Positions 22,966 to 34,430 of a stretch of DNA of 64,000 nt are shown piece by piece. How positions within the stretch are numbered: the stretch's first letter is position 1; each line of letters begins with the position of its first letter. Location: positions 996,501-1,060,500 of the forward strand of contig JAJHZJ010000751.1 of NCBI GenBank assembly GCA_023548195.1, written 5' to 3'. The notes under the pieces are model-generated. The model was given only the letters and a program-made list of their open reading frames with translations, searched no databases and had not been told where the DNA came from. This stretch comes from Bettongia penicillata ogilbyi. Taxonomy: Eukaryota; Chordata; Mammalia; Diprotodontia; Potoroidae. The translations under genes were made by a program, and so were the position numbers.

Positions 22966-23555
22966 GTTTTATTCTCACCTGACCCCTTTTGCTCCTAAAT
23001 ATTAGAAAATTGTAGTAATGCTCTTCATTCAAAAGAGTATCCCATTAAGAAGATTAAAAGGGATGTGTTAGTCATACATCTTTTTCTCCATGAGGATTAA
23101 CTTTAATCTTGTGTTTTGCTGTATGGACCTTGTACAGAATTAGGATGGTGTAGCTATAGCCTGAAAAGAAAATCAAGACTTGTGCTAGCAAGATGGTAGA
23201 ACAGATGAATTAATGCTCAGAGCTTTGGAATTTTGGCAGAATTTACTACTTAATAGAAAAGAAAAGATACTTGACAGAAAGCTGTCCTTAGATTCAGGAT
23301 CCTTAGATATAAAATCCCTTCTGTCAAGGAAAGTTTTGTGGTTTTTTTGTTTGTTTGCTTTTTAGGGACCTGTGTTCAAGTCCCAACTCTTCAACTTACT
23401 ACCTACTTGACTTTGGGTATTTTTTTCATCCCTTTGACCTCATGTTCTTCATTTGTGAGGTGGAAGGAGATCCCATTCTAAGACATTAAACACAATTTAA
23501 AAGTGAGATGTTACTCTTGCTTAGTTCTCTTTCCATAGCCCCATATTTGCCTCCT
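22966..23555. other. Mostly unassigned, with a MIR-like piece
   Basis: Bases about 23360-23490 ('ttcaagtcccaactcttcaa', then 'ctttgacctcatgttcttca') resemble a plus-strand MIR. The rest is unassigned. 'gcaagatggtagaacag' near 23190 recalls an L1 5' start, but nothing follows it. Confidence 0.4.
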
Positions 23556-23559
23556 GGGG

Positions 23560-24055
23560 TATAGGATGTGTTCAAGGAGGACCAGTACCTTTGGTGTGAT
23601 GACTACCGAGCCCTTTTCAGGGCTCTTTCCACCTTTGGTGTCCACCTGTTCCACTTAACTCTCACCTGTGGCTCCAAGAAGCTGCAGCATGTGCAGCGGC
23701 TACACCCCAGTAAACTGTTTCAGTAGATAGGCCAAACTAGTTTGAGGGCAACCAAGAGTTCTCAGACCCATTGATGAGTTAGTGGGGTGTCTACCCCAAG
23801 TATATGAAGGCTTCATCTGGTGGAATGGGTGGATGAGAACACTTTGTTCCAATGGCAGTGAAGGCAGATGAAGCAGGCAATGTGAAGCACTTAGAGCTTG
23901 ATTAGACACTGAAGAGGCCAAGGTCATCCACTGCATCCTGAGCCATCACCATCTTGACTGGACTATGATGACTCTAGAGGAGAGAGTGAGACTGACTACT
24001 TTGTGCAACTCTGCCTCACTTAAATCCAATTTATGCACTAATCAAAGACATCACC
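23560..24055 (+). mobile_element. Long marsupial SINE of the RTE-tailed type, body without its own tail
   Basis: Contains 'ctgcagcatgtgcagcggct', 'acaccccagtaaactgtttc', 'gatgagaacactttgttcca', 'gtcatccactgcatcctgag' and 'ctctagaggagagagtgaga'. The last part reappears as shorter copies at 39.45 and 41.13 kb. Here the usual tail is replaced near 24055 by LINE sequence. Confidence 0.65.
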
Positions 24056-24672
24056 CATCTCATTGTTATATGCTTGTGAAACATGAACAGTCTACCAGCA
24101 CCATGCTAGGAAAATGAAGTGCTTCCATTTGAACTGTCTTAAGAAGATTCTGAGGATTTCCTGGCATGATAAGGTACCAGACACTGTAGTCCTTGATCAA
24201 ACTGAACTGCCAAGTGTTCAAACTGTGCTTCAGAGAGCACAACTCCAATGGGCTGGCCACATTGTTCAAATGCAAAATAGATGCTTGCCAAAAAGACTAT
24301 TTTATGGAGACCTTGCTTGGGGCAGGAGATCACATGGTGGCCAGAAGAAATGATACAAGGACACTCTCAAGGTCTCTCTCAAGAACTTTGAATTTGACTG
24401 TGCAGCATGGAAGACATTGGCACAGGACCGCTCAGCGTTGTACTCGTTGAGCAAAGCAGAATTGAGACAATACAAAGTAAATGCAGGATGCGCAAATTTG
24501 GGATATCCACCCCAAATATTCAAATGGACTATCTATGCCTAACCTGTGGTAGAGCATTCTGAGCTCACATTGGTCTGATCAGCCACAGTTGAACACACTG
24601 AAATTTCACTTTACAACAGTGATGTCATTTTGGTCCTCTTCGAAGATGAAGGGCAACAACCAAGCAGTCACT
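24056..24672 (+). pseudogene. RTE-like LINE, C-terminal reverse-transcriptase-protein remnant and 3' UTR
   Basis: The plus-strand frame from 24056 reads CETWTVYQHHARKMKCFHLN, then a region with WAGHIVQM, LPKRLFYGDL and QDRSAW. This is the layout after the reverse-transcriptase domain in RTE-like and related non-LTR elements. Frameshifts and stops follow near 24.45 kb. The 3' UTR ends 'tcctcttcgaagatgaaggg' plus a short CAA-rich tail. The reverse transcriptase itself is missing. The clade is an inference from the C-terminal words; CR1-like families are not fully excluded. Confidence 0.65.
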
Positions 24673-24849
24673 TGCCTTCTGAAATACTTGGGTCAAAAAC
24701 ATGCATTTTTTCCCAAACCTGCACAAAGTCCCAAGCTTGCAGGATTGTGGAAATGTGGTTGAAGTAGGGTTTACTAGTGTAGGAAGATAGAAAGGACTTT
24801 CTGTTAATACTCCATATTTATACAATTAAGAGAAAAGGGCTAGAGTTGA

Positions 24850-25078
24850 CCCATGATTTCATTGACACTGGGAAATTTTAGAGGAGGAATTTCCTTCTCA
24901 CGTTGCAAGGTGCCGCTTCCTCTGTAAGCCAAAGCCTTAGAAAGTTGCCTAGAGGATTGAGAAGTCATATGATTTGCCCTGATCCATAAATCCAGAGTTT
25001 TGGATTGTTTGTGTCAGACTTAAGACATGAACCCAGGTCTTCTTTAATCTAAGGCCACCTCGCTGTCACTCGTCCTTT
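24850..25078 (-). mobile_element. tRNA-derived SINE, second subtype, antisense
   Basis: tgatttcattgacactggga, 'agccttagaaagttgccta', 'gacatgaacccaggtcttct'. The 'tctaag...gagagttgccta' middle section marks the subtype also seen at 28.6 and 49.1 kb. Confidence 0.7.
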
Positions 25079-26515
25079 CTTTTCTGTTACAAATTCCAAA
25101 GCTCTGAACAGTAATTTGCCTGTTCTATCATCTTGCTTGCTGAATTCATGATTTTTTCTTCTAGTTCTACACAAATGTAGCAAAATGCAAGAGAAAGGAC
25201 CCAATCCTTATGGAAAAAAAGATGCATGATTAGCATATACCTTCTCATCCTTTTTAAATGATTTATTTTTTTTTTCCAATGAAGAGTGCCACTACCGTTC
25301 TCTGAGAAGCAATGAAGGGGCTCAAGGGGAATGCCGATGTTGCATGTGAGGTTGAGAACAACATCTTGAGGACACAAGGAGGCAAGAGCTGCTTTGTTTT
25401 GAGAGCTCCCCTTGCACAATACCATTTTGGTTTTTTTAGTCTGTCTACACATGGCATCTGTTTAGTCACTTGTGAACCAGGCACAATCGAGGACTGCACA
25501 AGAGGCTTTGCATAGCGCCAGAAAGCAGGTCCTATCCATGAGTGATGGTGTGTCAGAAGTCACAAAAAACTGTGAAAATTCTACTTCTGCAGAGAGCATC
25601 GTGTGCATGGGATGGATTTGTGTGTGAAATGTATTGAATCCAGATGAGAAAGGTATTTCAGCCTTCATTCACAGCAAGTACCCATGAGAATGTAGTATTT
25701 GATTTTGAAACTTGGGTTATTTTGCAAACAAAACGGGAATTTCTCATATAGAAAAGGAGAGACCCAAATGGGGATAATTAAACCACCTGCATAGGTCTGA
25801 ACGCTCCAATTTCTACCCCCAGTTTAAACAAATGTGTTGTATATGTCTGTGTCTGAGTCTGTGTACATGTAAAAACAAAGGACTGAAGGGCAAAGATTTT
25901 GCTGATTATTCCTGGAATTAACTTTTTAAAAATAGTGCTTTCCACTCATAAAAGTTGCCCATTGACCTTCCCCAGGGCCACTTTGTAATTTATTGAAATG
26001 GCATTACTTCAAAGAAATGAACAATCACTAACTGGTTTTAGGCATCGGTCATTTAGAGAGCATCTGCTGACCAGCAGTAAACTCTGTCACAGCATCACTT
26101 CACACATCCACCTTATGAGGTGTCTGTCCTGTATAGACTGAATCACACACACACACACACACACACACACATAATGAAAGTGAAAGGGCCAAATGCAAAG
26201 GACAAAGCCAAACAATAGGGAAGAGATGGTCCTGAAACATGCCAATTGAAATCAACCTCAGCATACCCAGACTTTAAGTCTGTCATCTTGCCTGCCACCT
26301 TGACTTTGAGAAATATGGGTTGGGAGTGTGGAGTGGGAGGAAGAGTCAACTACATCAGCATTACAAGAAATAAATCCACAGGGAAAGGTGGAGGATGGAA
26401 TATCTTGAAACTTTTATTATTTTTTTCAAGTCAATTCCATTGGACCAATAGGGGAGTAAGTTTTGGAATAATTTTCTGCTTCTACTTCTCCCTGGAGCAC
26501 ACTGCTAGGAACTAG
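25079..26515. other. Unassigned block with one microsatellite
   Basis: No repeat family or coding signal recognised over 1.4 kb except the (CA)n tract listed next. Overlapping frames on both strands near 25.1-25.7 kb (up to 121 codons) look like chance frames. Confidence 0.45.
26143..26171. repeat. (CA)n microsatellite
   Basis: About 14 pure CA units. Confidence 0.97.
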
Positions 26516-26519
26516 AAAA

Positions 26520-26640
26520 GTAGTAAAGGCAGACAGCGCCCAACTCATACAGGACTTTATGGATTAAAATCAATACTTGCATGCAACTGATTTGCACTTA
26601 TGAACTAACTAGGAGCCAGTGCAAAAACACATAGACGATT
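26520..26640 (-). mobile_element. L2 fragment, antisense
   Basis: acaggactttatggattaaa then 'ctaactaggagccagtgc' correspond to antisense L2 'gggctttaaatgccaaac ... gggagccactg'. Diverged. Confidence 0.45.
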
Positions 26641-26914
26641 CACATTAATAAAGAAAACCCCCTAATGGAACCATGTGAAAATTAGAACAGCAAAAAACCA
26701 ACAATATCCCACTTGCAAACAGCATCTTCCGATATGAATCCCTTTATAGCAATGGTGCATTCATTCCCATTGAAACCCTGGAATAAATGAACAAGCCAGC
26801 CTCTCTTGTCTTTGCTATTATTGATTCGTTGTGCCATTATTGACTGAAAGATGGGTTTTAGATTCACTTTTATTTGGAAATGAATGTGTTTGGGGAATTC
26901 TAGAGAAAAGAATC

Positions 26915-27300
26915 AGAGACATAGAGCTGGAAGAGACCAGAAAGATTGTCTAATCCAGCGGTTCTTATCCTGATGTCCAAAAAATTTTGGTTTGTTTTCT
27001 ATAACTATTGTTATATAATTGATACCTTTTATAATTTTATGTATTTTATTTTATGCATTGAAAAACATTATTCTGAGGAGAATGCACATTTCACTAGATT
27101 GCCAAAGAAGTGCACACATGCACAAACACACACATACACACACAATCTTTGTCTAACTGCCTCATTTTATAGATAGGAGAATAGAAATTGTGGAATAGCG
27201 TATTCAAGGTCATATGTCAATTTAGAGAAAGAGGTATAACTAGGAAAAAAAAAGTCTCCAGATTGTCATCCTGGTCCTCTTTCTACTGTGACATTGTATT
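26915..27300 (-). mobile_element. MIR-related SINE, antisense, split by an insertion
   Basis: The start ('gacatagagctggaagagac', 'attgtctaatccag') is at 26915-26960 and the continuation ('ctgcctcattttatagatag', 'caaggtcatatgtcaattta') at 27148-27300. The intervening 26960-27145 block is foreign to MIR. Confidence 0.6.
26958..27145. mobile_element. Possible non-autonomous DNA transposon fragment
   Basis: ggttcttatcctgatgtcca at one end, and 'attttattttatgcattgaa' and 'cactagattgccaaag' further on. The same order (ggttctta..., ttcaccagactgccaaa) occurs at 42.85-43.10 kb, so this is a dispersed family. I cannot name it with certainty; a short hAT-like element is my best guess. A short CA-rich tract ends it. 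Confidence 0.35.
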
Positions 27301-27617
27301 TCTCTTCATAATTTGTGATTATTTGTCTTTTCATGATTTTATTCACTAATTCTGTTTATAGCATGGTTCTTCTAAAGCTGTTGTCCCAATTAAACATATC
27401 TAATATGTTCTAGTTATTTAGAGTATCCATTTATGTTAAATAATAGTCTATAATTCTATGATTTATATGGATATTAAATTATAAGCTCATTCAGTTAAAT
27501 ATATTGTCATGAAAAAATAGGGCTTTTTCATGAGTGTATGTTGCTTAGAGTTGGAATAAAATATCTTCCTTAAATAGTCCCCCTTTTCTTCCACAGGTTT
27601 CCATCACCTTTCTAAGA
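27301..27617. other. Unassigned AT-rich DNA
   Basis: Nothing recognised. Confidence 0.5.
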
Positions 27618-28463
27618 TTTTTTTTATAAATTTGTTAATTTGTTTTCAGTTTTCAACAATCACTTCCATAAGTACCATCTTTTACCCCCTCCCTCCCCAA
27701 GACAGCATTCAATATTATATGGGCTGTACATAGACATTCCTATGAAACATGTTTTCATATCAGTCATGTTGCATTGAAGAATTAAAATGAATGGAAGAAA
27801 CCATGGGAAAAATAAAACATAACAAAAGAGAAAATATTCTACTTCATTCTGCATACTGACTCCATAGTTCTGTCTCTGTATGTGGATGGCATTTTGCATT
27901 ATGAGTCCTTTGGAAATGTTTTAGGTCCTTGCATTGCTGTGAAGGGCTAAGTCTATCAGAAACAGTCTTCATAACCTGTACCTGTTACTGCGTTTAATGT
28001 TCTCTTGGTACTGCTCACTTCATTCAGCATCAGTTCATATAAGTCTTTCCAGGCTTCTCTGAAGTCTGCCCGTTCATCATTTCTTATAGCACAATAGTGT
28101 TCCATTACATTCATATGCCACAACTTGTTCAGCCATTCTCCAATGGATGGATAGTCCCTTGATTTGCAGTTCTTGGCCACCACCAAAAGAGCTGCTATAA
28201 ATATTTTTGTACATGTGGGTCCTTTTCCCATTTTTATCATCTCTTTAGGATATAGCCCTAGGAGTGGTATTGTTGGGTCAAAAGGTATTCATATTTTTAT
28301 AACCCTTTGGGCATAGTTCCAAATTGCTCTCTAGAATGGTTGGATCAACCCACAGCTCTACCAACAATGCATTAGTGTTCCAACTCTCCCACATCTTCTC
28401 CAACATTTATCATTTTCCAGTTTTGTCATGTTAACCAATCTGATAGGTGTGATGTAGTAAATG
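27618..28463 (-). mobile_element. L1 3' end, 5'-truncated, antisense
   Basis: On the minus strand this covers the last ~180 codons of ORF2 plus the 3' UTR and a tail near 27618. Truncation at 28463 is typical of incomplete target-primed reverse transcription. It overlaps the ORF2 end present in the 18.56-20.95 kb L1. Confidence 0.88.
27956..28460 (-). pseudogene. ORF2: L1 ORF2 C-terminal fragment
   Basis: A 94-codon open stretch (27956-28240) reads CTKIFIAALLVVAKN and SIGEWLNKLWHMN, ending near VSSTKRTLN. This is the C-terminal segment of L1 ORF2, downstream of the reverse-transcriptase domain. Upstream codons to 28460 continue in broken frames. Endonuclease and catalytic residues are absent, so it has no enzymatic capacity. 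Confidence 0.88.
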
Positions 28464-28574
28464 GTCCCCTTTTCAAAAATATGTACACTGTAGCTTTATT
28501 ATAAATAAAATGCTCTTGGACCAAGTGTAGACAAATACATGTCTTAATATTCTTGAAAATGGAAAATTCAAAGA

Positions 28575-28805
28575 GGCTTTAGGTATAGAAGATAGAGAAC
28601 TAACTTAGGAATCAGGAAGACGAGTTCAACTACCATCTTTGAAACACTCTGGCATTACGACCCTGGGTCAGTCATTTAACCTAATAATTAAAACTCCCAG
28701 GCTATTTACTCTCTAAGATATTGAGTTACAGAGCAAGTGATGATCTGCATTGTTAGAAACAGCTTCCTCACCAGTAGTATTTTAATTCTGTGAAATCAAA
28801 GGTCT
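28575..28805 (+). mobile_element. tRNA-derived SINE, second subtype
   Basis: aggaatcaggaagacgagtt, 'gaccctgggtcagtcattta', 'tctctaagatattgagttac', 'agcaagtgatgatctgcatt' and 'cagcttcctcaccagt' in that order. Confidence 0.8.
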
Positions 28806-29706
28806 AATTAAAGAAAAAAGGAGTGTGGGGTTTTATTTAGTGTAGAAGAAGAAAAATATCATTTTTCTCCTAAAGTGCCAGAAAAAAGTATTTTTGGGGG
28901 GCGAGGGGACTCAGGTAAGAGTCATTCTTTAAAAAAAAATGACACTGGCACATTTTTTTTGAAAGGTAAATCTGTCTTTGAAATAGAACTCCTATTAATA
29001 TGTGGACATGTGGTCAGCAGACACATCAGAATTATGATTACATACTTAATATCATGATGGGGTAAATGATGATTTAATTGCTTTTAGTCATTTGGGGACA
29101 ACTTTCAATTAATAATTATTTCAGCAAATGAAAAAGGTGACTTTTACAAGCTTACTTTTTTCCATTAACGATGACATTAAACAGCACATGTCTGAAGTGT
29201 TCACTCCCACATTTTAAAAGATATCTAAAGGTATGCTTCTCTTCTAAACCTAAAATAATCCCTACTTGCCCTGGAAAAAAAATGGAGCTTATGGGAATAA
29301 GGTTGTGTCAATAATTCTAGACTGAAAATCTTAGAAGAAACAAAGTAATGTCCATGGGTTCAAAGAGTTATTAGAACAGAAAGGACAGAGGGAGGCAAGT
29401 ATGCAAGGTCATGTAAATTATGTGTTTTCTTATGAGCAAAGCATGCCCACCCACTGGGCCTAAAGTAACCTCCCAAGGACAACTTTGGCTTTGTCAAGCA
29501 ATTTGGTATAATAAGTGCAGTCACTCAGTATAGTACAGAGTGTGGCAATTCTTCTGTTGTGTAGATGACCCTGGAGGGTTGGCAATGTAGAAAAATCATT
29601 GATTGCATTACAATATTAGTTAGAACTGTTGCCTTCCAGTAAGAGGATGGGGGTGGGGGAGAGATGCCACAGCATATTCTCAATTACACTTACTCCAATT
29701 CTCCAA

Positions 29707-29737
<31 letters not shown>

Positions 29738-30015
29738 ATTCCATTCTCCCTTCTCTTCAGGCAGGAACAGAGAGAAAGTGTCTTAAACCAGTTAGTGTTG
29801 CTTTATGCCCCCAAAATATTTGAATATTGGAGAAAGAAAAGGTTGAAAGTCAATTCAAATGACATTTTCAATTATCTCTCTGTCCCCTTACCGTAGTTAG
29901 TAGAGGATCTGTATTTTATTTCCATGGGTTTTTGTGAGCCACTCTTAGTTATGGATGTTTAAATTACATTATATTTTTACTTTGAGAATTTTAGGCATAT
30001 TTTTCCTCTAGGAGG
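28806..30015. other. Unassigned block with one microsatellite
   Basis: No gene or repeat family recognised apart from the (TG)n tract at 29710-29737. Confidence 0.45.
29710..29737. repeat. (TG)n microsatellite
   Basis: About 14 pure TG units. Confidence 0.96.
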
Positions 30016-30255
30016 CAATATAATAAAGTGGAATAAAGTGGGAATTTGGAGTCAGGAAGACAGGTTCAGATGCTGCATTTGACACACACTGGTAGTGTAA
30101 CCATGAGAAAGTCACTGGACTTTTCTGGGCTTTAGTTTTCTCAGCTGAAAAACATTACCTATATCACAGGAGTACTGTGATGACCCAGATGAATTGATAT
30201 ACATAATTCTTTTCTCAGTTGTTAAGTGCTATATAAATGTAATCTATTACTCTTA
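30016..30255 (+). mobile_element. MIR-type SINE, near full length
   Basis: ggagtcaggaagacaggttc, 'ctttagttttctcagctga', 'ttgttaagtgctatataaat'. The head and tail order is complete. Confidence 0.75.
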
Positions 30256-30257
30256 AT

Positions 30258-30362
30258 GAAAGAAGTATGGTGTGATGGACAGAAGGTTAACCTTGAATTA
30301 AGGAAGGAATCTTGCCTGTGATACATAACTATAGTTCTGTAATTATGGCCAAGTCACTGGAA
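30258..30362 (+). mobile_element. SINE head fragment
   Basis: tatggtgtgatggacagaag through 'ggccaagtcactgg'. It is cut off at the purine microsatellite. Confidence 0.55.
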
Positions 30363-30440
30363 AAGGAAGGAAGGAGGGAAGGAAGGAAGGAAGGAAGGAA
30401 GGAAGGAAGGAAGGAAGGAAGGAAGGAAGGAGGCAGGGAG
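30363..30440. repeat. (GGAA)n microsatellite
   Basis: About 17 GGAA units with few interruptions. GGAA arrays can bind ETS-family factors in other genomes; no such role is shown here. Confidence 0.96.
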
Positions 30441-30445
30441 GAGAA

Positions 30446-30600
30446 AAGCATTTATTAAGTGCCTATTATATGCTAGAAATTTATCAGAGAACTTTATATC
30501 TTTTCATTTGATCCTTACAATAATAATATGGGGAGGCAGGTGCTATTATTATCCCTATTTTACAGTTGAGGAGGATTGAGGGAGAAGTAACTTCTTGATC
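30446..30600 (-). mobile_element. MIR, antisense
   Basis: agcatttattaagtgcctat, 'tttgatccttacaataataa', 'cctattttacagttgaggag'. Confidence 0.75.
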
Positions 30601-30690
30601 TTTCTATAACTTTTGACACTGTTGATCACCCTCTTCCATTTAATAGTCTCTTCTCCCTAGGTTTTGAAGACACTACCCTCTCCTGCTTCT

Positions 30691-30697
30691 CATATAC

Positions 30698-30747
<50 letters not shown>
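30691..30747. repeat. (TA)n microsatellite
   Basis: Short CATATA units followed by more than 20 pure TA units, inside an L2. Confidence 0.97.
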
Positions 30748-30749
<2 letters not shown>

Positions 30750-31000
30750 GCTTTGTCTCAGTCACCTTTGTTTGTTGGTTCCTCATTCAGATCATATGTA
30801 CCCACTACATGTGAGTGCCCCACAGCTCTCTGTCCTGGTCCCTCTTTTCTTTTCCCTCTCTATTTCACTTGATTTCATCAGCTGCCATTGATTTAATTAT
30901 CATCCATAACCTGTTGAGTTGAAGTACTGCCTATCTTGCCCTATCCTCTCTGCTGACCTCATTTGACATCATCAATTACTTTTCTGATATCTCAATCTAG

Positions 31001-31246
31001 TTGTCCAATAGACATCTTAAACTCAACATATCCGAAACTGAACTCATTATTTTTCTCTCTAAACCACCCTTCTTCCAAATTTCCTATTTTTGGCCAGGGC
31101 ACCACCATCCTCCCAGTCCTTCAGACTTAAAACCTAGGCATCATCTTCAGCTTCTCACTGTCTCATTCCCCTCTATACAATCTGTTGCATTGTCTGTCAA
31201 TTTCACCTCTGAAACATCCTCAGATATGCCCGCTTCTCTCCTCTGA
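31001..31246 (+). pseudogene. L2 reverse-transcriptase C-terminal remnant
   Basis: Within the 82-codon frame, LKLNISETELIIFLSKPP matches the conserved L2/CR1-group words after the catalytic motif (LNMSKTE, then IIF). The expected NLGVILD block downstream is shifted out of frame (DNA 'aacctaggcatcatcttcag'). No catalytic motif remains. Confidence 0.75.
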
Positions 31247-31664
31247 CACTGCCACCTCTCTGATGCAGGCTCTCCTCACTTCATGACAGGGCTATTGCAG
31301 TAGCCTTCTCATCAGTCTGCCAGTCACAAGGACCTCCCCGCTCCAGTACACCCTCCATTCATCAGCTAAAGTTGTTTTCTTGAACTGCTGGTCTGCCTAG
31401 GTCACCCCCAAACACAGTAAATTCAAGTGACTCCCTAGAGTCTCCAAGTTCAAATATGAAGCCTTCTGGCATTTGTAGACTTCCATAACCTAGTTTTCTC
31501 TCACTCACCATAATTTGCATTCTACCATGTGCTCTCCCATCCAGCAACACTGGTCTTCTTGCTGTTGTACTAAGACCCTCTAGCTTGGCTCTTGGCATTT
31601 TTTCTGGCTGTTTTCCATGTCTGAAATGTTCACCTTCTTCATCTTTACCTTCCAGTTTTCCTGG

Positions 31665-31665
<1 letters not shown>

Positions 31666-31737
<72 letters not shown>
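31666..31737. repeat. (TA)n(TG)n compound microsatellite
   Basis: A run of TA followed by about 15 TG units at the 3' side of the L2 piece. Confidence 0.97.
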
Positions 31738-31738
<1 letters not shown>

Positions 31739-31984
31739 TTTATTTGTTTGAACATCATCTACATTTCTTGATGTATCCTTTTCCCCACTGCTCTATCAGA
31801 GAGCCAACTCATATATAAAGAGAAAACAAAATGAATTCAGCAAAACTAATCAATACATTTTATTCTATCTTCTTACACCCATAATCTCTGCCGAGAAAGT
31901 AAAGAGTTGTTTTCTCATGTCACTTTTCAAAAGCAAACCTTGGTCATTACAGTGATACAGCATTCAGTTCTACTTGTTCTGGTA

Positions 31985-32230
31985 ATTGTTTTTTTTTCCA
32001 TTTATATTATTGTAATTATGTTGTTAGTCTGGTTCTGAAAAGTTCATGTTTTGTTGCTTTATATAATTCTTCTCATACTTCTTCATATTCATCATTTCCA
32101 TTATTTCCTACAATACAGTAATAGTTCACTGAGTGTTTGGCTATTCCTCAACCAACAGCTATCTATTTTATTTCCATTTCTTTGTGACTACAGAAAGTAG
32201 GGTCAGCTTTAGCATCACCATGACCTTTCA
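31985..32230 (-). mobile_element. L1 3'-region fragment, antisense, older
   Basis: ttcatattcatcatttccat, 'cagtaatagttcactg', 'ggctattcctcaaccaac' and 'atttccatttctttgtgact' match the reversed end of L1 ORF2, as in the 28-kb element, but diverged. Confidence 0.5.
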
Positions 32231-33000
32231 AAAAACAATATCAAAATAAAAAAGACTGACCAAGAGTATTTTATCAAAGCAAGCCTTTACAAGTGTAACT
32301 TAAAGACTCCTTCAGAAGACTTTGAATGTCTGTCCCTCAGCTTATTGCAGTTCTACTTTTGTTAAAAAAAAAGGAAGAAGAATCCTGAGAAATGACTAAC
32401 ATGTACAGAGACTGAGACCTTTGCTGCAAATGTATTAATAAATATGACATTTGTCCAATTTCTTTGCAAGAGGTCAGTAGAATTTAACAAACAAGGCAGT
32501 ATCAGACTTTTTGTTACTTGTAATTACACAAATGGGAAATCTTTCACTGGAAGAGGTCGTGTTCCACTTTGGTTCTGTGGCTTCTTAGATTCATTTAAAA
32601 ATGCTGAAAAAAGGCAAGCTTTCCTCTACTTAAATCAAAGTTATTGCAGCATTAGAGTCAGACACATAGCCAATGAAAGCTACGTTATCTAGCTGTGGTG
32701 TGTAAGGCAGTTATACCTTTGTTAGATACAACTTAGGTTACCCTTAAAGCAAAATTCCATATGTTAAGGTTTTCTTTTATCGTTGATTTCCATGAAAATA
32801 CCAGAGATGTTTGGCCCTAAGACTTCATAAATATAATAAAGGAAAAAGTCTAACTTCAGTCTTCACCCAAAAGGCCACTGAAGTGCTTATGGACTCACAA
32901 AATCCTACTTCCTGGAAAAGATGTTTCTGTCAGGTAGGCTGTTGTAGAGATCTCTGACAAGGTTGTGCGTGTAAACATAAATATAAATTTACTCCAGCAA
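32231..33000. other. Unassigned DNA
   Basis: No repeat or coding signal recognised. The 82-codon frame at 32444-32692 has no recognisable domain. Confidence 0.45.
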
Positions 33001-33004
33001 GTAG

Positions 33005-33130
33005 AGGACTTTATCTATCTCTCAGCCTCAGTTTGCTAAACTGTAAAAATGGGGACACTAGTAGTGAGACAATGTTTGCACTTCACAGACTTTCAAGGAC
33101 TGCATAGCTATTAGCTAATGTTGCCACTGT
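33005..33130 (+). mobile_element. MIR fragment, 3' half
   Basis: ctcagcctcagtttgctaaa, 'ctgtaaaaatggggacacta' and a degraded end. Confidence 0.6.
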
Positions 33131-33239
33131 TGTTGCTACCTTTCTAAGTCTGGAAGTCTATAAATTTGTGAACTCTTGGGGCAAGGTTGCTTGATATTTC
33201 CATTAATTTCTTGAGAGAAAGGAAAATTAATTTCTTTGC

Positions 33240-33390
33240 CTCTCTAAGAGGCATCATGGTACAATGAGTAAAGGAGTAACCTTAGTCAGGAAGGTTTAGA
33301 TTCTACTCCTGATACACAGGGGCTATGTGACAGCAAATTACTTAACCCGTTAAAACCATGGCAGCTCTTTAAAAACCATAAGTTAGTTAT
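33240..33390 (+). mobile_element. tRNA-derived SINE fragment, second subtype
   Basis: agaggcatcatggtacaatg, 'gtcaggaaggtttagattct', 'ctcctgatacacaggggcta', ending near 'aaaaaccataagtta'. Confidence 0.65.
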
Positions 33391-33419
33391 GTCTGGATCA
33401 ATGGAGAAGCCAAATTGAA

Positions 33420-33725
33420 CTTCTTCCTGTTCCTCACACATGGTGTTTTTTTTTGTATTTTGCATTAGCCAACCTCTCATCATTGGACTGCATTCCCTTT
33501 TCATGACTGGCTTTCAGAAGCCCTAATTTCTTTCAAGACTCAGATCGAACATCACCTTTTTGATGAATCCTTCCTGATGCGTCCCAGGTAGTAGTGCCTT
33601 CTCTATAAATTCATCATGCATTTATTTTGTATATACATAGTATGTGTATATTGTCTGTATTCCTAGAGCCTAAACTCCTTGAGGTTAAGGACTGTCTCAC
33701 TTTTGTCTTTGTAACTACAACTTAA
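33420..33725 (+). mobile_element. L2 3' end
   Basis: tttcaagactcagatcgaac, 'gatgaatccttcctgatgcg', 'ttgtctgtattcctagagcc', 'cttgaggttaaggactgtct'. Confidence 0.8.
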
Positions 33726-34430
33726 ACTTATTATGTTAAAAACTGAATTCATTATTTCCTCTACAACTGCCTACATCTAAACTTTGTTATAATTGTCAAA
33801 GGTACCATCATCCTCCTAGTCACCCAGATTCAGAACCTAGGTAGCATTTCTGCCTCCTCAATTTCATCTCCCATATCCAATCAGTAACCAAGTCCTGTCA
33901 TTTCTGTCTTCATAACATCTCTGAAGTTGCCATCATCCTGGCATCACTCAGGCCTGGACAGTAGCCTGCCATATCAATTGGTCTCCTTGCCTCTGACCTC
34001 TCCCTTCTATAGTCCATCCTTCACTTAGTTGCCAGATTGAACTTCCTTATATACCAGTGTAACCATGTGATGCCCTAATCAACAAATTCTATTGGTTCCC
34101 TATTGCCTCCAGGATCGAATATAAAATCTTTTCTTTAGCTCTTAAGGCTTTTCATACCTTGATCACTTCCTTATTTTCCAGTCCTCCCAGACCTTCCTAT
34201 CCATCACATATTCTGTGTTCCTTGGACAAGATGTTCCATATCCTGACTATGTTTTCATTGGCTATCTATCCCCTATGCTTGGAAATCTCATCATCTTCTT
34301 TTTCTCTTGGCTTCTTTCAATTCTTAACTAAATTCCCATCTTCTACAGGAAGCCTTTCCTGATTCCCTCTAATACTATGCCTTCCCTCTGCTGATTATTT
34401 TGAATTTTCTTAATAATATATACAATTTTT
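33726..34430 (+). mobile_element. L2 3' region, second copy in tandem
   Basis: Restarts further 5' in the L2 order than the previous copy: 'aaaactgaattcattatttc', 'ggtaccatcatcctcctagt', 'tccatccttcacttagttgc', 'tctattggttccctattgcc', 'ctacaggaagcctttcctga'. The restart shows an independent insertion. Confidence 0.82.

Larger units (their letters stand above)
30603..31665 (+). mobile_element. L2, long fragment including reverse-transcriptase coding sequence
   Basis: Follows L2 from 'cttttgacactgttgatcac' through 'gtgccccacagctctctgtc', 'aactcaacatatccgaaact', 'gcaccaccatcctcccagtc', 'gctattgcagtagccttctc' to 'cttctggcatttgtagactt' and 'catgtctgaaatgttcacct'. It is interrupted by a (TA)n expansion at 30691-30747. 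This is among the longest L2 pieces in the window. Confidence 0.88.

Noticed and set aside
25087..25515. Overlapping antisense and sense frames that could be a small gene
   Set aside because: No domain, no splice-consistent neighbours, no codon pattern favouring any frame.
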